Shown here piece after piece: positions 33,301 through 45,000 of a stretch of 64,000 bases of DNA; the stretch's first letter is position 1, and each line of letters starts with the position of its first letter. The notes beneath the pieces are model-generated. The model did no database searches and had not been told where the DNA came from. It saw only the letters and a program-made list of their open reading frames with translations. The position numbers and the translations under genes are program-made. This DNA is from Rotaria socialis (taxonomy: Eukaryota; Rotifera; Eurotatoria; Philodinida; Philodinidae): assembly GCA_905331475.1 (NCBI GenBank), contig CAJNYU010003810.1:64818-128817 (forward strand). Direction: 5' to 3'.

Positions 33301-34973
33301 TTATTAAAGTTGCCATAATTGTTTTTTTATTGACGTCGTTTCATGAATAAAAATATGAAAGCATAGTAAATGTTCGATCAATATCGATGAGAAGAGTAAT
33401 ATTTTTGGATCAATAATTTCTTTTTCGCTCTTTCATTTAGCGATCAGCTCAAATCACTTTCAATTAGTTAGCCCACGAAGTGAAAAAATTACTTACAGGT
33501 ACTAAAGCAAGATTTTATTCTGCAGTAAACATCAATATCCCTTCATAGTGCATAATTTAACTTATATATATTTTTTATATCAGTTATGTATCATTTTCTA
33601 AATGTGGAACTTTGATGAGCATTACGTTAAATTCAAATTTCGCTATGATGAAACGTTTGCTTAGCTCGCAAGCAAGTTTATGAACAACTATTGTTTTTTT
33701 TGAATGAGAATTGTTGATGGCTGCTATCAAATAAATGGATAGATATTAAATTTCGAGACTAACCGTCTTCCAGCAACCAATCCGTACGCCGACAGCTTTG
33801 TAAAGTTGCATATCGAAATAAGATCACCACGAAATAGTTGATAGGTAAAGCAAAATGTAGATTTCGAGACTGTTTTTCATTCGCTGGGAAAATATATAGA
33901 CTATTCATTTGATCAGATATACACTATTACAAATATGATTAAACCGTGGTTCTGTTATTAAACATTCCAACTATCTCATGCAAAAAGGAACCTCTATGAT
34001 CTGATATCAATTCATAAAGTTCGATAGATCTCGACTATCTCATCAGAACTTTGACAAGAACAGGCATTAACATATTCGTCAAGTTAATTTCACCACCTTC
34101 ATGATATCCCAATAGTAATTATTCTTCGTGGCTATCAATATTTATTTTAGAAATTGTGATATCTTTTTTCTAGCAAATATACTTTATGTACAAGTCAACA
34201 TACCTATTTTTTTACTTACATCACTCTATTATATATCAGATCTAATGAATGAATGTTGACTAGTATCCGACATACGTAAATCGCGACGATATTACACTTA
34301 CGAAATCTAACCAAAATACTATCATATTTTGCATTAAAAACACAAGTTCCTTGAAGAAGAACCTCTCAATATTCTACGTGTAGATCTCGTGAATTAGATC
34401 ACATGAGACTCTGAAAGAAAATTTCAACCATATTTTAGTGGCTTTTCTTTAACATAATACATAAAGAATGATTTTCAATTACTGACGAACTTTTTCCTAT
34501 CAATCGAATTAAAGAAGGTATTTCAGAAATCATAGAACAGTTTGACAAATATATATTCTCTTTCTATATTTCCAAGTCACTTTTTTGAGTAAATACAAAA
34601 CTATTGAAAAAAAAGCACAGGCATCCTTGGATTCCTTGGATATATCATCATTATTATGATTGGATACAATTTAAATCAATTGCATTGAAGATGATAAGTC
34701 TTTTTTATTGAAAATAATATTGGAAAAAATTTCGAAGGATTTATTTCAGAGAAAATAAAATACATAAAAGAATCAAATATTTCATATATATTTATGATAA
34801 AAAGATAATGAGTAATGGTTTATGTTTAACCAATCAGAAACATTTATTTATTTTGTTTATTTTTCTTTACTATAACTTGAAAAAATCAGTTTATTCGTCT
34901 TTCGAACTGTATCGATGCATTCTTTTTTTTAAATATCATTATGATCTTTTAGATATAACCGCCTATCTCAACA
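30356..34973. other. long gene-free stretch
   Basis: 4.6 kb between the flippase start codon and RPL35A, the largest gap in the window. The open frames (for example 30662-30910 minus, 31898-32113 plus) are short, hydrophobic or lysine-rich by base composition, and unlike any family I know. I found no tRNA-like T-loop word and no transposon ends. It must include the flippase promoter at the left and the RPL35A promoter at the right. A splice acceptor, CTTTTAG, ends at 34952. Confidence 0.4.
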
Positions 34974-35534
34974 ATGACATCCTCAAAAAAAGTTGAAAAA
35001 CCAGAAGGTGCTTACGTTAAAAAGGGCCGGTACGATAAGATTAGAAAATTGATTTTCATTGTTAAATCTATGTTTTTTCTTCTGTTATTAGTCTCTATGT
35101 GAAAGCAGTATTCACTGGTTTTCGACGTGGTAAACGTAATCAACATGAAAACACTGCTTTACTCAAACTTGATGGGGTCAACAACCGACGTGAAACAAAC
35201 TTTTATTTGGGTAAACGTTGTGCCTACGTATACAAGGCTAAAAAGTAAATAGAATAATTTATTTCTAAAGTTCAAAATTATTTCATTTATTGTTTTTAGT
35301 AAAACCCTAGTACCCGGTCAAAAACGTTTGAATCGTGTTCGTATCATGTGGGGCAAAGTAACACGAGCTCATGGTAAAAGTGGTGGTGTACGTGCTAAAT
35401 TTCGTCGTAACTTACCACCAAAAGCTATTGGACGACGAATTCGTGTGGTAAATAGTTCGATTTAGTTTAAGTGTTCTATGAAAATACGTATGTATTTTTT
35501 TCTTTTACAGATGCTTTATCCTTCACGCATATAA
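34974..35534 (+). CDS. RPL35A: 60S ribosomal protein L35a (eL33)
   Basis: 126 residues from four exons (34974-35029, 35092-35244, 35300-35447, 35511-35534). From [17 protein letters not shown] to the end it follows animal L35a closely: [34 protein letters not shown], and MLYPSRI at the C-terminus. It is a large-subunit structural protein in the cytosol. The N-terminus ([16 protein letters not shown]) is about 16 residues longer than the human protein. A strong acceptor lies 21 nt before the ATG without an evident upstream exon, consistent with trans-splicing or a 5' UTR intron. The last exon codes for only seven residues. A poly(A) signal lies at 35634. Confidence 0.97.
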
Positions 35535-35633
35535 ATAACTATGCGATAGTCGACCGACATTGTCTCCATCGATCGATTCAAGAAAACTTATTGTTTTGTT
35601 TAACATCATTAACAATTGTTTTGAATGGAGAAG

Positions 35634-35639
35634 AATAAA
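35634..35639 (+). other. polyadenylation signal AATAAA
   Basis: AATAAA 100 nt downstream of the RPL35A stop. Confidence 0.5.
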
Positions 35640-37209
35640 TAAGATTTAAAAAAAATAAAATATATCATCATTTTGTTTATCTTGTGTCTTATCAATATCA
35701 AAATATGCTTTCCGAGTTATTCGATACGATTGAAATTCATTTCGTTGTATTCATAGACTTGATTTTGATCAAGATGATATTCTTATGAACAAAAGAAGTT
35801 ATCTCTAGAATTCTTGAGTTAACTGAAATGCAATCTTTCACATGATGTTTACTTTCATTTCGAAGAATCTCCTACTATTTCATACACTTGACTATATCGA
35901 TATAAAGTCATAGGAAAGTAAAAATATGAATCGTATGTATGCTACTTTTCAAGTCAGTGTTTAATTATATATTTTGTACGATGAAAAAAATTAAATAGTC
36001 GCTACAAACATCGATCATCTAGGCCTAGTAAATTTTCAGTTTGTTTTTTATGAATTCAACGTGAGTTCCAGCATTCTCATATTGTATGCTCTCTAAAAAT
36101 CGAAGATACAAGGTGTAAAAGAAATTAATCAAGTACTCATTCAGTCGAATGTATATTTATATGGTCTTGATGTTTATATGTATTGTAAATGCATTGGTAT
36201 CGTGAATTAAAGAATATAAAATCAGCCAAGTGTATTGTATGCGCATAAACATGTTCACAAAGAACATAGAGAAAGATAATATATCGTGAAACATTCTATG
36301 CTGATATGATTGAAGTAAAGTTCCATACATCGCTTTTACACGAATATGAAAACCAGTTATGCATTATTCATGAAATCTCTTTGATAATTTTCAGAAGTGC
36401 CTTTTCGTCTCTATATGATAATAAACATGTTTTCGAGTATCAACTCATTAATTCAACAGTATTTATTGCTCTAAAACACTATCATTTAGATACTACACCA
36501 ACGGGGGAATACGGATTCCATTACTCCTAGAATTCACGAAGATTCGCTATTTTCTCATTGTCATTTCATCTATATTTAACAAACTGGAGTTGAATGGCAA
36601 GTCTTTAAAATATACTTCTCATAAGTTAGAATTATTCTGTCAATAATTTTATTTTACTCTTTTCAATCTAACTGGTATACAATGCAATAATTTTTTGCAA
36701 AACATTGAAGTCAAGCTTACATTCTCTATATAGCCGAATAATTACTCTTTTTTTTTGCTCAGTCCCAAAATTCTCATGTAATTTATCATTGTCATATTTT
36801 TTGAGTGTTTTTTTTTCACTTTCACAGCATCGAAAAAAAAACAACTGCCTGCTATTAACTAATCATATTCTATCATCTTCTTTAACTCTATCATCATGTC
36901 ATTGCATCATAATGGCACAATTATATTGTATTTTTTTTTAGATTCAATTAAGAGTTTTATTTTTATGTTTTCGTGATCTTATTTTTTTGTTTCTACACAA
37001 TGGCTACCATTGCGAAGCGAAAGTATTACACAAATAATGACGTTATATTGCTACAAATATTTTAGTTCTTTCATGACGTTACTTGGCACATGACGTAACA
37101 ACACTGCAATGTGCACTGAGAAAGGACGAAAATATTCTCAATATAAAATATCACAACTTGTTTCTCTATCTCTTATTTTATTTCTTTGGACATCATCAAA
37201 AACACAACC
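35640..37209. other. intergenic, no gene seen
   Basis: 1.6 kb between RPL35A and the vWA-RBR gene. AT-rich with several T-runs. No exon-like frame. Confidence 0.4.
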
Positions 37210-40200
37210 ATGTCTAAATCTTTGGTAGAGTCGAAAACAAACGATGAACTTGGTTACCGCGTTTTATTTATTGTCGATGCAACGGGATCTATGGGAGCCT
37301 TCTTAAACTCTCTCACGGTTTCGCTTTATCAAGTTGCATCCATCATGAAACTTACGACACAAAAAAAATCAGAAATTGGAATTCTATGTAAGTAATATTG
37401 ATTGGAACGATGCAATTGTTGAATTTTTCAGCAGATATTTCTCAAATGAAAGTAACTAACAAGAAGGAAGAGGAAATAATTATGTTCATAATTTTGTAAA
37501 TACTTTAACAATGATATTGGTCTTGTAGGGTATCGTGATTATGATCAACCTATTGACAAAGTAACGAATTTCTCAGGTTATACTACTGATATGAACAAAA
37601 TCTCCACATTTCTGGCAGATTTGCAACCAATAGGTGGAGGAGATACTCCAGAAGCTACAAAAACAGCATTAAATAAAGTATTGGACATGAATTTAGTCGA
37701 TTCTAATACAATAGTATTAATATATGCTGATGCACCACCACATCATCCGACAACGCAAGGATCTTCTTGGGCACTTGAACAAATAAATGTCAAGGAAAAA
37801 GATTGGATTCAATTATGCAAGCTATACCAAAAAACTGGATGCAAAGTATTTTCAATTATAAATAGCATGCAATTTCAAACGTCGTCATTTTACATCTTAT
37901 TGAGTCAATATACACAAGGCAGAACATTTTGTTTGACATCAACCGACGTGAAAACTATTTCAAAAGCTACTATTAATTTATTCTTAAGGTAAAGATGATT
38001 TTTACTAACATAAACTTTTTATTATTTTATTTCATTCCATAAAGTCTGTGCAATGCAGAATACGAGTCAACTGATTTACCTCGATGGTTAAATTTTATCA
38101 ATATCAATGTAGCTGATTTTGATAATGAAGATGATGCGCAGTATGAAGATCAAGCGTACTTACCTAGTACAAAATCGAAAAAACTAGCGTCAATCAATAT
38201 GGAAGCGTTCAGTGCTGAAGCAATAAAATTTATGGAAGTCGATTTACGATTTATGTTAGATAAATTCGAAAAAGATGATGAATATAAATCTGTTGTCTAT
38301 CAAATATTAGAATCTTTAATGACACCACAACATATTCTTGCAGTAACTCACAACAGTATATTGGGTTTATTGTGGCGTTTAGTTTGTAAACAAAAAAAAG
38401 ATACACGTAGAGATCAGCTAATATTGACATTATCACAAACATTGAATACGATGGGTTTAAATCCAGCATTAGCAGCTGATACTGCTATAGTTCGAGCCTG
38501 GGTCGAAGAAAGTTATAATGCAAGAGAAGAAATTATAAATAGAATTGCTGAAATTACAGAACAAGTACCAGCTATAGTATTAACATTAGATAAGAAAATG
38601 ACTAGAACTGAATTATTGGAAATAACAAGATCATGCAATGCAGAAGTGTTACGCAAAGTTATGTCTTTATTAAATCATCTGACAGTCGTTACAAATAAAT
38701 CAAATTTATCAAAAAATTATCTACCATTAAAGATGAATGATGGTGAAATATTTGAATTATTGCCACATCTTTTAGCAGATGGTCTCAAATTTTCATTACG
38801 TCCAGCTGCACTTATGGCTATGTTATGTGTATTGTCAAAGAATGGTATCTTACAAGAACGAGCTGTACGTTTTTTAACTAGTATAAAAGGCAAATGGCTT
38901 GATTTAGCATCTCCAGAAAATAATGCTTATGCATTCAGTAAAATTTGTGTTAAATTACCAGAATTTTTTACTGACGAAGAAAATTTATTCTTTCAAAAAC
39001 TATATGTTATAGGTGGATTAAAATTAAATGCTGCTACACGTATAACTATTCAGAAACCATTCAGTCCAAAAGTTAATGAAATTCATTATGATACGAAAAT
39101 TCAGTGTACAACATGTAATATTGTTCGATCGACTACATTATTTTCTGATGTTGGTACAAGTTGTTGTGCACTATGTTTGCCACAATATAACCTTAAATAT
39201 ACACCTGAACCATGCGCCGAAGATAAATCACATTTAGTAGAATGTGGAACATGTAACTGTTTATATGCAATAGTTCAATATGCTCAATTATATGCAAGAC
39301 CGAAATGTTTCTATTGTCGTGAGTTGTTACAAACAACACCATATCGCCGTTGTACTGCGTGTCAGAATAAATATGTTCATTTTGATTCAACTGAACTAGT
39401 AACAAATAATGGAGAAGAAAAAACATTTATTTGCGCCGAATGTAAACATTCTACGACTAATCAAAGCATAATTGATATTCAAGTGCCAATCAGTACATTA
39501 ATTGATGAAAATAAAACACAAATATACAATTATTTAAATATCAAGATTAAAGATGATATCAATATTTTTTCTGCAGAATGGTCATTATTTAAATTAAAAG
39601 ATAAAATGGAGTTAGAATCTAGAGAAGATGCCAAATTATTACCAGTGCCACTAACTCATAATAAGAAACCAGTCTTAAATTATACACTTGTCTTTGATCA
39701 GATTCAAGCATGGATACAAAGTGGTAAATCCGAACATGTCACTTGTTATATCTGTTGTAATGATGTACCACGTAATAGAATCGGTGATACATGTGGTAAT
39801 AAATCATGTCATGCTGATGCGTGTATTGAATGTTTAACAAGCTGGTATGAAGCTGTTAAACCTGGTGGTATTGTGTTAGTTTCACATTTATCGTGTCCAT
39901 TCTGTAAACAGGCACCACTTGGGAAAATTCTTAAAAAATATAATAAACAAGCATGTACTATTTTACGACCAGATAAGAAAAATGATATTGATGAACATTG
40001 GTATTATGGTTGGTGTCTTGATTGTTATAAAGTTCAAAAGGCACAAGAAAAAATCTGCAGCGGAAATGATGACATTCCTGAATTAACAAATTTTGTTTGC
40101 GATGATTGTGCTGAAGTTCGGAAAATTTCTAAAAGTGCTAACAGTAAATTTTGTCCAGGTATAAACGAAAATACGAAAGAAATATGTGGCATAGCCATAA

Positions 40201-40352
40201 GTAAGAATGGTGGTTGTAATCATATAACGTGTACTGCATGTAATTCACATTGGTGTTGGTTATGTGTGAAAATATATGGCGATTCTATTTATGAACATTT
40301 GACAGAAGTACACGGTAATTATGGTTTAGATGATAATGAGAATGAATATTAG
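37210..40352 (+). CDS. vWA + RBR-type zinc-finger protein, putative E3 ligase
   Basis: Predicted 981 residues from three exons (37210-37387, 37529-37988, 38045-40352). I chose ATG 37210; the frame upstream reaches only a TTG. The N-terminal ~210 residues form a von Willebrand A domain of the alpha-kinase/VwkA type: FIVDATGSMG (MIDAS DxTGS), WYRDYD, GGGDTPEA and ADAPPHH. The middle (about 265-560) is helical and unrecognised. A first cysteine cluster lies at about 567-678. A C-terminal triad follows: RING-like C-x2-C pairs (about 780-833), an IBR-like group (about 870-901), and a RING2-like module (916-953) with GGCNHITC and HWCWLC. In RBR ubiquitin ligases the cysteine of GGC(N/M)H is the thioester-forming residue; here it is C937. 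The likely role is ubiquitin transfer to a client recognised by vWA, inferred from domains only. I know of RING proteins with vWA, but not this vWA-RBR order. Confidence 0.75.
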
Positions 40353-40362
40353 GCAAACAAAG

Positions 40363-40368
40363 AATAAA
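40363..40368 (+). other. polyadenylation signal AATAAA
   Basis: AATAAA 10 nt after the vWA-RBR stop. Confidence 0.5.
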
Positions 40369-42098
40369 ACATAAATATATATTGCCATTTTCGTTAATCA
40401 TTGATTAGTCCTTGATTTTCTTTCAAACTAATTCAAGAAATCAATAAACTCTACTAACTAATTAAACTCCGATACTTTCATTATAAATAAAGGAGTGCAT
40501 GTAAAACACATGGGCATTTTGTTCATTGCTTAAGAGAATTTTTTCACTTTTCAGACATGAATAATTTTATTTCATTTGAAGTTTTTAGTGTTTCGTACGT
40601 TGTGAAATCTCCTCGATCAATCGAAATACTATAAAAATCTATTTAACAATCTTTTGATCTCGAAATATTGAGTGTGAATCTAACATTTCTTTATTCACAA
40701 GTCCAACTATTCTTTTTCTATTTTCGTTTGACGATTCAAATCTTATATAATTGTATATTGAGTTACATACATTTATTTCGTTTTTCGTGTTGGCAAAGTT
40801 GTTAGTCAGATAACTATTGATTTCAGTGTTAACTTAGCATTGACAAACTACAAATAGTGATACGTTGTTCCTATAATTGTTACCTGAAGTTTTTCAGTAT
40901 ATCGGCAAAATAATAATTGAGAACTTTGGATAATGAATATAAATAAAGAGTTGTAATAATAAAGTTAACTAACAGTACGTAGGTGTGAGTGGGCTGTTAA
41001 GCTTTGCATTGATAAGAACAAACTGTTTGAAAAATAGAATTGACAGTTTTCTAGATCATAAAAGTAGTGGACACAATACAAGTACCGTGTCTTCTCATAC
41101 AAGTGAAGTATATAAAGATGAAAATATTTAATAGCATTACTTGTATAATTTCGACATTGACTCCGATGAAAATCGTTCTATATCACTCTATCACTACTAC
41201 TTTGCGGAGTTCTCTATTGAATACTGCGCGTTCGAATTTAACTCCATGAAAACCAATTTCCTTAGCACATCTAACCGCATACATACGTGTATCTTTCAAA
41301 TGCTATTTGAATCATTTAAACGATTATGACTTTGCTTCGCCGTTACACATGCAAAAACGACAAAATCTTGAAGGTATTTTTAGATAAACAAACCAAAAGA
41401 GAATAACTCTTAAGATGCAAAAAAATTGAATCATAGCTTATTAACTGTTTTTCTCATAGAACAGCCTATTATAACATAAAGTAATTCTTCAAATATCTTA
41501 TTCCAGCATAATGCGCAACATGCTGCAATATGAATAGTGCCTAATTCATTAGCGAGCAAGTCAAAACAAGGCTGCGCGGAATAATAAACTTGTCTGGATG
41601 TATCAAAAGTCGAAGGGACTACGAGAGCGAAGAAAAACAAGCCATACTTTTGTCATTATGGTAAAACCTACTATACATAAAACTCTGTAAGCGTTGTATT
41701 AAATGTACGATATACATACATCTATAATTTCTGTTCAACGCAGGAATGCAACTTCTGTAAAAACGTCTACACTCAGGGTAATAATAATTAAAGAAGAAAA
41801 AGTAAACTAACCAAGAAATTGCACAACTGTTATAAATGTTACGGTAGTTAGTTTTCTATGAAAAATGTATTTTAAATTCAAGTTTCTTTTTGCATAAAAT
41901 AAGTCAGACTGAAATGATAGGTTATCAATATGTTAGATCTTTATAATGAACCGTACAAAGAAAAAATTATATATAAAATTTGAATTCTACAAGGAAAAAG
42001 TAAAAATATCAATTAAAAATACTCTACATATATATTATTCACCATGAAGAAAACAACGAAAAAATAAGCTTGCATAAAATTAACTCTTTTGGCTTTAA
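40369..42098. other. intergenic, convergent 3' ends
   Basis: 1.7 kb between the vWA-RBR gene and the TRPM stop codon. Short frames only; no gene or repeat structure recognised. Confidence 0.4.
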
Positions 42099-45000
42099 TC
42101 ACGTATTATGAGATAAGATTAATTTGCTGTTTGCTGATATCGATACATTTAAAGGGGCAGTGTCTGAATGATTTAATTCATCTATCAATGAACGTTGCTG
42201 AACTTGTCGTCTCGAATCATTGGTTTGAATAGCTGTGCCATCAACTATGCAATTACAAAAAGCTTCATGTAGACTTAATACAATAGTTGATAAACATACC
42301 TGGCTCGTTCCGATCATGAAGACATCGTCGTTCCAACATTCTAATGAGATCAGTATTCGTTATATTTATGGCGTCCATTAAACAATCAAGATAATTTAAT
42401 ACTTGGGCTTGCTGCAAACATAAATTTTCATTTGATACATGAAAATAATGAAAGATATTACTTCGCCACGACTTGCTTTGACTTCGTTTTCAAGAGTTCC
42501 TATTTTCTGTAATATGATCTCTTGTGGTGAAGTGCTAAATATATTTAAAAACATGTATAAGAAAACGTTATTTGTTTTTGAAAAATCTATACTCACCTAT
42601 TTTTATCTCCAATAGCACTCTTTGTCCTAGGTTGTCTGTCAGGTTTCGAAAAATTATGGTAAACTTCATCGCCAAGTGCATCTTCAGTTGTTTCGATGTT
42701 AGCAGCGAATTTTTCATCAACCGTAATTTCTATTTGAAGTAAAAAATGAAACTTTAAATACATTAAAATGAGCGATTTTAGTCACCATATTTAGTTCGCA
42801 TTATGTGTTGTTCATATATTGCTTTCAGGCATGCTGATCGGATGCAACGTGATAACGTATATAATATGAATCGCCAAAGATATGAAAGAAGAATAAATGG
42901 AGCTGGTAACAAGGGTCGATATAGATATTCACAAATTAATTGGTACCGTTGGAAATTCCAAATACGATCTGTATCTTCTTGAACTCGATTGTACGTATTA
43001 CTAGGAACAAATAAAAGAGAAGAATGTGACCACTAGAGAAAGCTATTCGATGTTTAGAATATCATATAGACAGCAGTGAACGATGGGACCAATTGATCGG
43101 GAAATGCTCACATTTTCAGCAGAAATGGACCACCCCACATAAAGTCATACGTTTTAAAGAGAAATGGAAAAGAAAGAATCTATATGCAAATATATATATA
43201 GATAAATGTCATAGGTCCACAAGAAATTGAAGTTATCCTGGTCTAACTTCCATTTATAAATATATGCGATATTTATCAGTTTGATTTCTTTAGATCACTT
43301 AAGTTCTTTTAGCCTCTTGAATCCCTTTTTAGATATAAAGTGATCAAAACGGACTAAAAGAACTAAAGGTAGTAGAAGGACTAAAGGGAGTAATAGGGCT
43401 AAAGGGATCTAAAGGATAATGAGGGTTTATATTTGTAAAGAAAAGTTAGACCACGATAACTTTAATTTCTTATGGACCCATCACAGAAAAAGCTTTTCAG
43501 TACAGCCCCTCTCGGGCTAAAATGTGGAACTCGCATATTACAAATAACTTAGAAACTGACCACATAGAGCGTTTTATTTTTTTTTAATAGAATGAGCTTC
43601 ATAGTTCTTTTAGTAACACGATGGAGAAAAAAAATAAAAATACCTGAATAAGTGAAAACGCAGAATTTCTTTCATTTAAATAACTTTTAAATGCTTCTGA
43701 AATTTTCTAACTAGAAAAACGCCTACAGATAAGTTACAGTTCGATAAGGTTTGATTTTTTGAAGCTGTTGGTATACAAGAATATTGATAAGAAATATGAA
43801 ATATTTCTTTTTTTGATCTTGAAGTAAAATAAATATGAAATCAATTTTACACTAAAACATTGTTTTACTATTAGTAAATAGAATATACCCAGGTGAATGC
43901 ATCCGATACCGAATCCGATCGGATCTTATAAAATCCGACGAGTCGACAAAGTCCCATGGGATTCCGGGTTGAGGAACTACTAACGGATCCCTAGTGTTGG
44001 AATCTGGTGAACATCCGACCAAATCCAACAACAGAATTCGATAGGAATTTCAGGAGTCGGATTTTAACGAGGTTCCTAAAGAAACCTATCGGGCCTTGGA
44101 TGGTTCCTTCTAGAATCGGTCGGATTCCAACACTAGGGACCCGTGAGTGGATTCTCAACCCGGATTTGTTCAGAATCTTGCAGGAACCGATCGAATTCGG
44201 TTGGATCCAGCTGTGGAATTGTTCGTCCTGAGATTCTGTCGAAGAAAACAAAATTTGAACCGAGTAATATTTCTTCACAAACCCTGGATAAAACAGCGCA
44301 ACATGTAAAAAATAAAAAATACACACCATCCTTAACTTGAACCAAACAGAAGCTTCTTTAATAGCACTCGTAACCATAATATATGCATAAAAAAGTCTGC
44401 AAATGAAGGAATTTTCTTATTCCATAAAACTGTATTACTCCACTGACAGCTAATACTACAATCATGACAATCACCAACTGCATATTTTTCGTTTCAAGAC
44501 ACCCGTACCCTCCGCAATTATTCCCCACTTACCCGCGATGTTTCTAAAGAACACCTCCATTTTCACTTACAAAACTACAATCTCAGCATAAGATTAACTG
44601 TTGGATTCCACATATGACTATCAGAACAGCTTTTCACCATGCAACACGATATACAGTAGAGACTGTTCCTGATATACGGTGATATAGCTTATTCATTTCA
44701 CGTTAAAAATAAACCATTTCTCCTTGAGAAATTCCCTTTATAGTGAAAAAAAATAAATCTTTCCCGTAGATAATTTGTCGATTTCTCTTTGACTTTGTTA
44801 GGGGTAAAGTATTTCTGCTGGTTATTGAACCATTTCACGATTTTACGGGATGTTGTTCACCCCTCTTTCTGTGTACGAGTTCATAAAGCTACAATCAAAC
44901 TAATAGTATTTCTATAGTTTGCGTTAAATTTACCTGAACATTGCAATAAGTAAATTAACCAAAATTATGCTAACTATTACTATAAAAATAGCAAGTAAAA

